From the NCBI RefSeq assembly GCF_000313565.1, contig NZ_HE578926.1, forward strand, positions 312,814 to 376,813: DNA of 64,000 nucleotides. Reading direction: 5' to 3'. A program made the position numbers and the translations under genes. Below the pieces are notes generated by a model. It was not told where the DNA came from. It worked only from the letters and a program-made list of their open reading frames with translations, and made no database searches. The stretch is from Dielma fastidiosa. GTDB lineage: Bacteria > Bacillota_I > Bacilli_A > Erysipelotrichales > Erysipelotrichaceae. Shown here piece after piece: positions 17,596-24,956 of this stretch (position 1 is the stretch's first letter; each line of letters opens with the position of its first letter).

Positions 17596-17701
17596 GATGT
17601 GTACGAGTGACGGTTCTGACTCGTCGATAAAATAAAAATTGACCGAGCGATGTGTACGAGTGACGGTTCTGATTCGTCGATAAAATAAAAATTGACCGAG
17701 C
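17596..17701 (+). repeat. Two 53-nt tandem direct repeats
   Basis: Units 17596-17648 and 17649-17701 differ at one base (C/T). Each contains ACGAGT, a 10-nt loop, and ACTCGT (ATTCGT in unit two), then an A-rich tract and TTGACCGAGC. They form the repeat body of the putative antitoxin RNA. Confidence 0.95.
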
Positions 17702-17706
17702 GATGG

Positions 17707-17735
17707 ATAAGGGGTATGCGCCCCTTATTTTTATT
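17707..17735 (+). terminator. Terminator between antitoxin repeats and toxin gene
   Basis: ATAAGGGG-tatgcg-CCCCTTAT, 8-bp stem, followed by TTTTATT. In type III toxin-antitoxin operons a terminator in this position lets most transcripts stop after the antitoxin and a few continue into the toxin. Confidence 0.85.
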
Positions 17736-17755
17736 AAGGGAATATTTGAGGGGGA

Positions 17756-18219
17756 ATGACAATAAATTACATAAGTAATATCAAAAGGCTTACACATACA
17801 TTTTTTATTGATTACGATGAAATAAACTATCCTGAAATTATAATGTTGTACTAATTAAAGGACTAGGTGATTATTTTTTATGCGTACCATTCAGAACAAA
17901 TATTAGACATAAATATGCTTATCATTTTAAGAGAACGAATCGTTCAAAAGCTCATATATCAGGCTTGGATTATCAAAAAATGATTATTATTAATCAAGAC
18001 AGTTACATCGATTCTGTCAATAACATAATTATTGACAATGATGAATATATAGAATATATTACCAATTTAGATAAAATCAACCAAGAAGCATTACAATTTT
18101 TACAAGACTACATAGATTACAGGAAAATGATGTCAATAATTTCATTTCAAGAATTTGAACGTCGATATAAATTTTCCCCTTTGCAATATTTCGATTCAAT
18201 CATCATTAAACCATGTTAA
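17756..18219 (+). pseudogene. Frameshifted type III toxin (ToxN/TenpN-like endoribonuclease)
   Basis: The gene begins at ATG 17756 after GAGGGGG and reads MTINYISNIKRLTHTFFIDY, then DEINYPEI, before a stop at 17852-17854. The continuation lies in a different frame, open from 17836 to 18219: YNVVLIKGLGDYFLCVPFRT, NIRHKYAYHFKRTNRS, GLDYQKMIIIN, and FERRYKFSPLQYF near the C-terminus. Start, PxRTNIxHKY, GLDxxK and FSPLxYF blocks are what I recall of ToxN/AbiQ/TenpN-type toxins. A small deletion near 17838 would explain the shift and the loss of a few residues after PEI. The toxin should be inactive. Strongly AT-rich, unlike its neighbours. Confidence 0.65.
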
Positions 18220-18231
18220 TTTTAAACAATT

Positions 18232-18270
18232 AAGGACTATAACTTTGTTCAAACTGTTATAGTCCTTTCT
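18232..18270 (+). terminator. Terminator after toxin pseudogene
   Basis: AAGGACTATAAC, a 12-nt loop and GTTATAGTCCTT form a 12-bp stem followed by T-rich sequence. Confidence 0.85.
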
Positions 18271-18305
18271 ATTTCAAATTTATTCATAAAGGGAAGATTA
18301 AATTC

Positions 18306-18330
18306 AAAACATGACTTAAGCTGTCAAGTT
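18306..18330 (+). promoter_or_regulatory. Split motif upstream of WYL regulator
   Basis: AAAACATGAC-N9-CAAGTT, seven bases before the -10 TATAAT (18338-18343). The same 10+6 bases with the same spacing occur before the hydrolase gene (19282-19306), so this is a probable binding site of the WYL regulator acting on both promoters. Confidence 0.6.
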
Positions 18331-18387
18331 TATGCGGTATAATTATCAATACAGATTACTTTTATTAATCTAAGATTGGAGACAGCC

Positions 18388-19290
18388 ATGAAAGAAAACA
18401 GATATTTTCAGATGGTTTATTTATTATTAGAAAAGGGTACGATGACAGCACCGCAATTAGCGGCATATTTTGAGGTATCCGTAAGAACGATTTATAGAGA
18501 TATCGATATCCTAAGTGCTGCCGGTATTCCTATCTATGCCAGCCAAGGCAGGGGCGGCGGTATCTCAATTCAAGATAATTATGTGCTTAAAAAATCGATG
18601 CTCAGTCAAGAGGAACAGAAACACATTCTCATGGCTTTACAAAGTATGCAGGTGATTGAAGGAGAATCCGCAAAATCACTCTTATTGAAATTAAGCAGTG
18701 TATTCCAAAGGGAACATGTTGACTGGCTGGAAATTGATTTTTCAAGCTGGACCAAAAGCGGTGCCGTGAAAGTCCTCTTTCAGACGCTTCAAAACGCAAT
18801 CCTAAAAAGCCGCAGGGTCAAGTTTCTTTATTGCAATGGCAGGGGAGAAGTCAATGAGCGAACCATCGAACCGCTGAAACTGGTTTTTAAATCTTATGAT
18901 TGGTATGTGTATGGTTTCTGTACGCTACGCAATGACTTTCGTTTTTTTAAATTAACCAGAATCCGCAGGCTTACCCTGTGTGATGAAGTATATGATCGGC
19001 CAATTCCCGATCAGCTGTTTAAAGAATCCGAAAATTTCGCAATGGCTATGACCCCCGTAACACTTGTCTTTGACCCCTGCATGGCATTTAGAGTTTACGA
19101 TAAGTTTGATGATGAGGTCACCAAAATGCCTGACGGCCGTTTATTAGTAGAAACATATATGCCTGATAATAATTTGTTATACAGCTATATTCTGTCATGC
19201 GGAGATAGTGTGGAAGTGATCAAGCCGCAAAGCGTCCGCGAAAAAATAGCTGAAAGAGCTCGAAACATTGTGGAAAAATATAAAACATGA
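18388..19290 (+). CDS. YafY-type WYL-domain transcriptional regulator
   Basis: A 300-residue regulator with an N-terminal helix-turn-helix (MTAPQLAAYFEVSVRTIYRD, then IDIL) and a C-terminal WYL domain; the WYL-like block is SYDWYVYGFC, and the family C-terminal extension follows. Start at 18388 is fixed by GGAG six nt upstream; an in-frame TTG earlier overlaps it. Ligand unknown. A 16-base split motif in its promoter recurs before the next gene, suggesting autoregulation and control of the adjacent hydrolase. Confidence 0.85.
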   Translation: MKENRYFQMVYLLLEKGTMTAPQLAAYFEVSVRTIYRDIDILSAAGIPIYASQGRGGGISIQDNYVLKKSMLSQEEQKHILMALQSMQVIEGESAKSLLLKLSSVFQREHVDWLEIDFSSWTKSGAVKVLFQTLQNAILKSRRVKFLYCNGRGEVNERTIEPLKLVFKSYDWYVYGFCTLRNDFRFFKLTRIRRLTLCDEVYDRPIPDQLFKESENFAMAMTPVTLVFDPCMAFRVYDKFDDEVTKMPDGRLLVETYMPDNNLLYSYILSCGDSVEVIKPQSVREKIAERARNIVEKYKT

Positions 19291-19306
19291 CACGGGGTTA
19301 CAAGTT
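19282..19306 (+). promoter_or_regulatory. Split motif upstream of cysteine hydrolase
   Basis: AAAACATGAC-N9-CAAGTT, identical in sequence and spacing to the copy before the WYL regulator. It contains the regulator's own stop codon (TGA 19288-19290) and is followed by an AT-rich -10-like region near 19308-19318. Confidence 0.6.
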
Positions 19307-19385
19307 CAATATGATATTCTATGAATGTCATAACGGCAAGGACATAATTTGTCCAATTGCGAAATGACAGATCGGAGCCAATACT

Positions 19386-19871
19386 ATGGAAAAAGCTTTA
19401 GTCATCATTGACATTCAGAATGATATTACCAAGAATTACAAAGATATAATCGATAAAATCAATCAAGCAATTGATTGGGCAGCCGCCAAGGGTTTGCCTG
19501 TGATTTATATCCGCCATGAGAATTTATCAAGTAAAACAAGAACATTCAAGCCGGGTACTGCCGGTGCTGAGTTAGCTTCTGATTTGAAAATCGTATCAAA
19601 TAACATATTTACTAAAGATAAAGGGAATGCCTTAACAAGTGCAGAATTCAGTGCCTTTATCGAAAAGCACAACATTAATGAATTCTACATTACTGGTGCC
19701 GATGCTGTCGCCTGTGTCAAATCAACCTGTTACAATATGCGCAAAGCTGATTATAAGGTTAATGTATTAAAGGAATGCATCACCAGTTATGATAAACGTA
19801 AGCTTGATGAAATGCTGAATTATTATGAAAGCAAGGGATGCAGGCTGATGAGCTTAGAAGACTTAGACTAG
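19386..19871 (+). CDS. Isochorismatase-family cysteine hydrolase
   Basis: A 161-residue alpha/beta hydrolase. Catalytic triad candidates are Asp9 (VIIDIQND), Lys77 (IFTKDKGNA) and Cys110 (GADAVACVKST). The family includes nicotinamidases, N-carbamoyl amidases and isochorismatases; the substrate is not recognisable here. It is preceded by the WYL regulator and a copy of its putative binding motif, so it is probably that regulator's target. Confidence 0.88.
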   Translation: MEKALVIIDIQNDITKNYKDIIDKINQAIDWAAAKGLPVIYIRHENLSSKTRTFKPGTAGAELASDLKIVSNNIFTKDKGNALTSAEFSAFIEKHNINEFYITGADAVACVKSTCYNMRKADYKVNVLKECITSYDKRKLDEMLNYYESKGCRLMSLEDLD

Positions 19872-19873
19872 CA

Positions 19874-21229
19874 TTACGGACGCAGATGCTCGGCGGCAAT
19901 CTGCAGTTCCTGCATCGTGGCTTGCCAGTTAAATTCAATTTTAACGATCCGCTCTTTATAACAAATAATATATTCATTTAAAAAAGGCTGATCATTATGA
20001 TATAGCTGATAAACAGTATCTGCCTGCCAGAGCGAAGCGTCGGCTTCCTGCCAGTATGCGTTGTTGTTTAGGTGGATATGCCGCAGATTATTCAGACATG
20101 TTTCATAAAGCCAGTCTGCCTTGATATCAACAATTTCATAAGTGAGCTGCGGTTCATGCGAATAAATTTTAGGCAGCTGCTGAGCACAGCGTGAATAAGC
20201 CAGTACAAAGGATTCCTGATGATCATTGATATAGGTATAGTCATCGTTTTGAATCGGCAGCAGCTCTTCAACAGTTAACGGTAAGATATCATGTGTAATC
20301 AGCCATTCATGACGATTTCCCGCAGCATCAAACACCTCTCTTACTTCCTGATTATCAGCTTTGATAGCTAATTGATACTGATCGACAGCAGAGGAGAAAA
20401 GATGAATTGAAGCTATGAAAACGGCAATAAAAGCAAGGACTGTACAAGATAAATTTTCCAAACGCGCAGCGCTGTGCTTTTTTAGATGATACTGAACAAA
20501 CCGGCTGAAAAGATAACTTGCAAGCAAAGACACAATTACGGCAAGCATCATTAACAATGCCAGCCATGCTTGACTGAAAAGAGCCAGAAGCAGACAGCCA
20601 AGCAAAAAAAGCGCACGGTGCTTCGAATGCCTGACCTCACAGCAAGAACCGCCTTTTTTCACGGCCTTAACAGAACATTTATACCAAGTATCATAGCGAA
20701 TTATATCAATCAATAGATAGAGGAAAGCCAGCAAGTCCACGCCTAGAAGCAGCCAGTGTGATGGATCAGAAAACCTTACAAGCGGCTGATCAAACATTTG
20801 ACGGACATTGCTGATACATAATAAAAGACTGAGCACTAAGAGTATGCCCTCATTGAGTAAAACGCCCCTTTTCATTACATGGTGAATCTTATCCAGCTTA
20901 AGTGCTTCATCGGTTTCAATCGGTATAGCATCTGCTTGTGCCGTATAGAAGATCTGCATCGCAGCGTTACTAGCCGCCAGCTGCCAATCAGCACTTTCAC
21001 AATAATCAAGGAATATCTCCTGATTATCACTGGGATATGGATCAAAATCAGATGCCTCAGAAAAATAAGTCACGGCAAATTTTAGCTTCTGCGGTTCGAT
21101 TTTTTGATATGTCCACCACCCTGAGATATTGCATAAGCGCCACCCCTTTGATGCCATCTTCGTTAAATGACGCTCAATTCCAGTTGAATCATAAAAGTCA
21201 AAAAATGCCAGCTGTATTCTTTTCTTCAT
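19874..21229 (-). CDS. DUF2812 domain membrane protein
   Basis: A 451-residue protein. The N-terminal about 100 residues (MKKRIQLAFFDFYDSTGIER, then HLTKMASKGWRL and FAVTYFSEASDFDP) match the DUF2812 pattern. Transmembrane segments follow at about 125-145, 160-180, 210-250 and 265-285, then an extracytoplasmic C-terminal region rich in Tyr and His. DUF2812 genes typically sit after a PadR gene, as here (14 nt gap), and may be repressed with it. Its stop lies 2 nt from the convergent hydrolase stop. Biochemical role unknown. Confidence 0.8.
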   Translation of the reverse strand: MKKRIQLAFFDFYDSTGIERHLTKMASKGWRLCNISGWWTYQKIEPQKLKFAVTYFSEASDFDPYPSDNQEIFLDYCESADWQLAASNAAMQIFYTAQADAIPIETDEALKLDKIHHVMKRGVLLNEGILLVLSLLLCISNVRQMFDQPLVRFSDPSHWLLLGVDLLAFLYLLIDIIRYDTWYKCSVKAVKKGGSCCEVRHSKHRALFLLGCLLLALFSQAWLALLMMLAVIVSLLASYLFSRFVQYHLKKHSAARLENLSCTVLAFIAVFIASIHLFSSAVDQYQLAIKADNQEVREVFDAAGNRHEWLITHDILPLTVEELLPIQNDDYTYINDHQESFVLAYSRCAQQLPKIYSHEPQLTYEIVDIKADWLYETCLNNLRHIHLNNNAYWQEADASLWQADTVYQLYHNDQPFLNEYIICYKERIVKIEFNWQATMQELQIAAEHLRP

Positions 21230-21243
21230 TCTTACTCACCTCT

Positions 21244-21552
21244 TTATATTATTGGTTTTTGATAATCATGAATCAAACACTTCAATCGCTGAACTTCATC
21301 CGCTAATGCCTGCTGCCCCGCTTCCGTTATGATATAGCTTCTTTTGCGGCCTTCAACCTTCGTCTCAACAATTAAATCCGCAAGTACGAAGTTTTCAAGT
21401 AAATTATAAAGCGTACCTGGGCCAACCATCACCCTGCCATCGCTCAGCTGTTTTACTTTGGCCATAATATCCGTCCCGCAGCATTCTTCACGAAGACAAA
21501 GCAGGATATAAAACATCTGTTCCGTTAATGTCTGAAATCGTTCTCTGGCCAT
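21244..21552 (-). CDS. PadR family transcriptional regulator
   Basis: A 102-residue winged-helix regulator: TLTEQMFYILLCLREECCGT, then VGPGTLYNLLENFVLADLI (recognition helix) and GRKRSYIITEAGQQAL (wing). The start is at either 21552 or 21561; GGAGG lies 11 or 2 nt upstream, so I prefer 21552. It heads an operon with the DUF2812 gene. Two AATATCGATATT palindromes in its promoter suggest autoregulation, the usual behaviour of PadR-DUF2812 pairs. Confidence 0.88.
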   Translation of the reverse strand: MARERFQTLTEQMFYILLCLREECCGTDIMAKVKQLSDGRVMVGPGTLYNLLENFVLADLIVETKVEGRKRSYIITEAGQQALADEVQRLKCLIHDYQKPII

Positions 21553-21572
21553 TGTCAGCATTACCTCCATCC

Positions 21573-21584
21573 AATATCGATATT
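21573..21584. promoter_or_regulatory. PadR operator palindrome, proximal copy
   Basis: AATATCGATATT, a perfect 12-bp palindrome just upstream of the ribosome binding site of padR. An identical copy is 34 bp away in the promoter spacer. Confidence 0.6.
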
Positions 21585-21601
21585 CGTTATTTCCTAATTC
21601 A

Positions 21602-21630
21602 ATTGTAATATCGATATTCGATAATGTCAA
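21602..21630 (-). promoter_or_regulatory. Promoter of padR-DUF2812 operon with internal operator
   Basis: Minus strand TTGACA (21630-21625), 17-nt spacer and TACAAT (21607-21602). The palindrome AATATCGATATT (21607-21618) fills the spacer, so bound PadR would block polymerase. Confidence 0.7.
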
Positions 21631-21709
21631 TGAGATAAGATTATCATTTGGAATATTTGCTTTATAGAATGAAAATAAAAGCATGACATAAACTAAAACA
21701 GGTGATACA

Positions 21710-22333
21710 ATGCGTTTTTTCACAATTATACTCCTGTTTGTGCTTTTATTATTTATGTCTCCCGCCATCCATCACAGCCAAGAAATTACGACTGTTTTTT
21801 CAAGACAGACAAGTGATATCAAGCTGTATGGCTTGCCTGTGGAACTGAATACACCCAATGATATATCCGATATCATCGCCCAATATCAATATGATGCCTA
21901 TCCCTTGCCAGCGTCTTTCCTCCCTTATCTTGATGAAATCGTAATTATTGAACAAAAAGAAATCGACGAGGAATTCTCTGCGAATACAAGCGGTTATACA
22001 CGTACCTACTTCCTTGATGATCAATACACTGGTTCGACTATTTATTTATCAGATTCTTTATTTAGAGAAACAACACTGCTGCATGAAGCATTGCATGTCA
22101 TTGACGCCCGCTTTCAGTTTTCCGCGTCCGCTCAATTTCAAAAGCTATGTGAAGCTGAAATGGATAATGAGTATAATGCACGGATCATCACCTATTATGA
22201 TCCCCAATATCACTGCAGCGAATATTTTGTGGAAAGCTATATTAATTACCTGTATGATCCGGAAACGTTTCAGCAGCTGCAGCCGCATACTTATGATTTT
22301 ATCTATGAAGCAAATAATCAAATAAATTCATAA
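21710..22333 (+). CDS. Secreted zinc metalloprotease, Pro-Pro endopeptidase/ATLF-like
   Basis: A 207-residue exported protein: signal peptide (about 1-23, FFTIILLFVLLLFMSPA) without a lipobox. The zinc motif HEALH is at 125-129 (TTLLHEALHVIDARF). Downstream EYFVESYINYL (171-181) supplies the third Glu ligand, and QPHTYDFI (191-198) a Tyr; this order matches the anthrax lethal factor C-terminal fold and the PPEP/Zmp1 peptidases that cut between prolines in surface proteins. AGGTGA precedes the start. It is divergent from the padR operon. Substrate specificity is inferred. Confidence 0.72.
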   Translation: MRFFTIILLFVLLLFMSPAIHHSQEITTVFSRQTSDIKLYGLPVELNTPNDISDIIAQYQYDAYPLPASFLPYLDEIVIIEQKEIDEEFSANTSGYTRTYFLDDQYTGSTIYLSDSLFRETTLLHEALHVIDARFQFSASAQFQKLCEAEMDNEYNARIITYYDPQYHCSEYFVESYINYLYDPETFQQLQPHTYDFIYEANNQINS

Positions 22334-22350
22334 AAGCTTCTTTAGAGGAC

Positions 22351-22378
22351 TTGCAATTCTGAAAAAATAGAGTAGAAT
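22351..22378 (+). promoter_or_regulatory. Promoter of tRNA-Pro gene
   Basis: TTGCAA (22351-22356), 16-nt spacer and TAGAAT (22373-22378), 13 nt before the mature tRNA. Confidence 0.55.
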
Positions 22379-22391
22379 TATAAGAGGTCAT

Positions 22392-22468
22392 CGGGATGTA
22401 GCACAGCTTGGTAGTGCACTTGCTTCGGGAGTAAGGGGTCGCAGGTTCAAATCCTGTCATCCCGACCA
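22392..22468 (+). tRNA. tRNA-Pro (anticodon CGG)
   Basis: A 77-nt cloverleaf with perfect acceptor arms CGGGATG (22392-22398) and CATCCCG (22458-22464), then A and an encoded CCA. The anticodon stem CTTGC/GTAAG encloses TTCGGGA, giving anticodon CGG for codon CCG (proline). The T arm carries GGTTCAAATCC. A promoter and a terminator flank it as a single-gene unit. Confidence 0.95.
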
Positions 22469-22479
22469 TTTAAAAGAAT

Positions 22480-22510
22480 ACCTGTCAATTGCGGCAGGTT
22501 TTTTTATTTT
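22480..22510 (+). terminator. Terminator after tRNA-Pro
   Basis: ACCTGTC-aattgc-GGCAGGT, 7-bp stem with one G:U, followed by a long T run. Confidence 0.85.
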
Positions 22511-22544
22511 TTTGCCAATCCTTGATTCAATTGTGATGAATTAA

Positions 22545-22574
22545 TTGCTGATTTTCCTATTTCTATTGTATAAT
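22545..22574 (+). promoter_or_regulatory. Promoter of HD-GYP/GGDEF operon
   Basis: TTGCTG (22545-22550), 18-nt spacer and TATAAT (22569-22574), 41 nt before the start codon. Confidence 0.55.
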
Positions 22575-22614
22575 TAACAAAGATTGAGTTTATAAAAAAC
22601 TGGGAGGTTTTACC

Positions 22615-23892
22615 ATGCTGCCTTTTGTTTATCCAATGGATAATCATTCTGTGATTACCCTTTTTCAGCGTATGTTGAATCATGTCGATACCAGATTGGT
22701 AGATCATGGTTTCCGTGTTGCAGCACATGCCGATCACATGCTTCAGGAATTATATCCTGATTGCGATCCGCTTATTCGGCGTAATCTTATTTTAACTGCC
22801 TTGCTGCATGATATTGGTGCCAATAAAACCGATGAAATAGATAATTTATTAAAATTTGAAACAGACAGCAGCTGGCAGCATGCCATCTACGGCTATCTGT
22901 TTTTGCTGTATTTTTCACCGCTGAAAGACTATGCGGACGCGGTTCTGTATCACCACACCAATGCTTCTGAATTAGTGAATTTCAAACTTGATCCATTGCT
23001 TCGTGATATGGCGCAGATCATCAACATTGCCGACCGCGCTGATATTTATCTGAGTGAAGGTCACAGCTGGGAATCACTGCATCATGAATTACAGAATGCC
23101 AATCGCTTTGATCAGCGAATCGCTGATGCGCTGCTGAAACATCAAATCCAATACCCGATGTCTGAAGAACAGCTCTACACCCAAGAACTTCACGTCCTGC
23201 TTACCGGCATTCCCTTTACCCAATCCGAAGTTGATCAGTATGTGAAAATGGCCATATACTGCATGGATTTCCGCAGCCGTTATACGGTTACACATACGAT
23301 TACCACAACGACGATCAGCCGTGAAATAGCCGTGCGCATGGGCTTATCAGATGCCCTTGTTCAGAAAATCGTCTGCGGCGCTATGCTTCATGATCTTGGC
23401 AAAATCGGTATCCCAGTTGAAATTCTTGAATATGACGGCAAACTCAATGAGGCGCAGATGACCATCATGCGCTCACATGTAACCCTCACTGAGCATATCC
23501 TGCATGGACTGCTTGATGATGAAATTATCCAGATCAGCCTGCGTCATCATGAAAAATTAAATGGCTCCGGCTATCCTTTAGGTCTTAGTGAAAAGGATCT
23601 GACACTGCCGCAGCGAATCGTCGCGGTTGCTGATATCGTCAGTGCCTTAAGCGGACGGCGCAGCTATAAAAAAGCTTATGCCAAGGATACCACAATTGCC
23701 CTTTTGCTCTCTTACAGTCAGCAGCAGCTGATTGATGTACATGTCGTTGACTGTATGATTGAACATTATGACGATATTCTTGAAACCGCGCATCAGCATG
23801 CTCAGGAATTATTAAATATCTATCAAATGATTCAAGACGATAATTATGCCCTGCAGCTGCGTCTTGCATCAGAAAAGGAGGCAGTTTTATGA
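22615..23892 (+). CDS. Tandem HD / HD-GYP domain protein
   Basis: A 425-residue cytoplasmic protein with two HD-type phosphohydrolase domains. The first (about 30-190) keeps LLHDIGANK and VLYHHT but lacks a GYP motif. The second (about 220-400) is a proper HD-GYP: MLHDLGKIGIP near residue 258, then RHHEKLNGSGYP. HD-GYP domains hydrolyse cyclic-di-GMP to GMP. It overlaps the diguanylate cyclase gene by 4 nt (ATGA), so synthesis and breakdown enzymes are coexpressed. GGGAGG precedes the start. Confidence 0.88.
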   Translation: MLPFVYPMDNHSVITLFQRMLNHVDTRLVDHGFRVAAHADHMLQELYPDCDPLIRRNLILTALLHDIGANKTDEIDNLLKFETDSSWQHAIYGYLFLLYFSPLKDYADAVLYHHTNASELVNFKLDPLLRDMAQIINIADRADIYLSEGHSWESLHHELQNANRFDQRIADALLKHQIQYPMSEEQLYTQELHVLLTGIPFTQSEVDQYVKMAIYCMDFRSRYTVTHTITTTTISREIAVRMGLSDALVQKIVCGAMLHDLGKIGIPVEILEYDGKLNEAQMTIMRSHVTLTEHILHGLLDDEIIQISLRHHEKLNGSGYPLGLSEKDLTLPQRIVAVADIVSALSGRRSYKKAYAKDTTIALLLSYSQQQLIDVHVVDCMIEHYDDILETAHQHAQELLNIYQMIQDDNYALQLRLASEKEAVL

Positions 23893-24863
23893 ACCAAACA
23901 GCATTTCACCAATTAGCTATTGATTCCATGAAAAGACTCTGGCGCAGTTATTTAATCGATCATTCAGAAGCTGAATTCAGATTTCTGCTCCAACATATCG
24001 CTGATGATTTTATCATTATCGGAACTGGCAAGCATGAGATATTTAAGGGTGCTGACAACATGGCGGCGCTGCTTGCGAAAGATCAGCAGGAACAAGACGG
24101 CGCACAGTTTGAAATTATGGATGAATGGTATGAAGCACAGGCGCTAAGTGATGATTTATGCTTTGTTTACGGCGGCTTTTATGCCCGTGAAATCAGTCAT
24201 AGCAGAACGCAAGTCATAGCCGATATGGATACTCGCTTTACCGCTGTCTATCGTTATGAAAACGGTGAAGCAATCCTATGCAACCTGCATCATTCAGTTC
24301 CGAATATGGATCAGGCAATGGGTGAATTTTATCCAAAAACAATCACTCAAAAAGCAAACGATGCCATTGAGCGTTCAATGTTTCTTGAACAGCAGCTTAA
24401 GCTTGATTCTCTGACCGGTCTTTATAACCGCACAGCCTATGAAAAAAGTGTCAACAGCGTGCTGACAGCCCATGATCGTCATTGCGCGTTTCTCATGATT
24501 GATATTGATGACTTTAAATCAATCAACGATAATTACGGGCATCTTCAGGGTGATCTCTTCCTGCGCAGCTTTGCCGATCTGCTGAATAAAACCTTCTGCC
24601 ACAATGAACTAATCAGCCGTCTTGGCGGTGATGAATTCAGTGTATTTATCGCTGATTATTCATCCAAAGAAGATGTGGAAGCATTGATCGAGAGCCTGCT
24701 TGATGAATTAAAGAACACGATTGCGATGCCGTTTAGCTGCACTATCGGTATTGCTTACAATGATCAACAGATCAGCAGCTTTCAAAATATGTATAAAAAT
24801 GCTGACAAAGCGCTTTATTTCAGTAAAAGCTGTCAAAAAGGAAGCTATACCGTTTATAAATAA
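23889..24863 (+). CDS. Diguanylate cyclase with SnoaL/NTF2-like sensor domain
   Basis: A 324-residue protein. Residues about 5-130 look like a SnoaL/DUF4440 (NTF2-like) domain: FLLQHIADDFIIIGTGKHEI and AVYRYENGEAILCNLHHS. A GGDEF domain follows (about 165-324) with SLTGLYNR, MIDIDDFKSINDNYGHLQGD and an intact GGDEF near residue 247, so it should make cyclic-di-GMP. No RxxD inhibition site is seen just before GGDEF. The gene overlaps the HD-GYP gene, and GGAGG precedes its ATG. Confidence 0.88.
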   Translation: MNQTAFHQLAIDSMKRLWRSYLIDHSEAEFRFLLQHIADDFIIIGTGKHEIFKGADNMAALLAKDQQEQDGAQFEIMDEWYEAQALSDDLCFVYGGFYAREISHSRTQVIADMDTRFTAVYRYENGEAILCNLHHSVPNMDQAMGEFYPKTITQKANDAIERSMFLEQQLKLDSLTGLYNRTAYEKSVNSVLTAHDRHCAFLMIDIDDFKSINDNYGHLQGDLFLRSFADLLNKTFCHNELISRLGGDEFSVFIADYSSKEDVEALIESLLDELKNTIAMPFSCTIGIAYNDQQISSFQNMYKNADKALYFSKSCQKGSYTVYK

Positions 24864-24956
24864 ACAAATAAATTCTTCATTGTTGCCATAAGTTTCTATT
24901 CCTTAAAATATGTGATATAATAATAAAAAATTGGGGCACATTTCTGGAGGGAAACT

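Larger units (their letters stand above)
17568..17735 (+). ncRNA. Putative type III antitoxin RNA (ToxI/TenpI-like)
   Basis: A predicted transcript of about 165 nt running from the consensus promoter to a strong terminator. It carries two 53-nt tandem repeats, each with a hairpin of 6-bp stem. In the second copy one C-to-T change keeps pairing through a G:U wobble, which suggests selection on RNA structure. CATCGCT in the leader (17584-17590) is complementary to AGCGATG at each repeat end (17646-17652 and 17699-17705), so pseudoknot-like pairing is possible. In type III systems such repeats are cut by the toxin into units that inhibit it. The toxin downstream is frameshifted. Confidence 0.65.

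Noticed and set aside
17596-17701. Possible CRISPR array
   Set aside because: Only two adjacent copies without spacers; the repeat contains a hairpin and is framed by a promoter and terminator, fitting an antitoxin RNA instead.
17528-17797. 89-codon minus-strand reading frame
   Set aside because: It runs antisense through the RNA repeats and terminator, has no ribosome binding site and its sequence simply mirrors the repeat.
17965-18219. Stand-alone 84-residue protein starting at TTG 17965
   Set aside because: The same frame is open and similar to toxin sequence back to 17836, with no ribosome binding site at 17965; it is the 3' part of the frameshifted toxin.
21553-21768. Longer PadR reading frame starting at 21768
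   Set aside because: The added residues overlap the promoter, operators and the divergent protease gene; PadR proteins start about where the ribosome binding site indicates.
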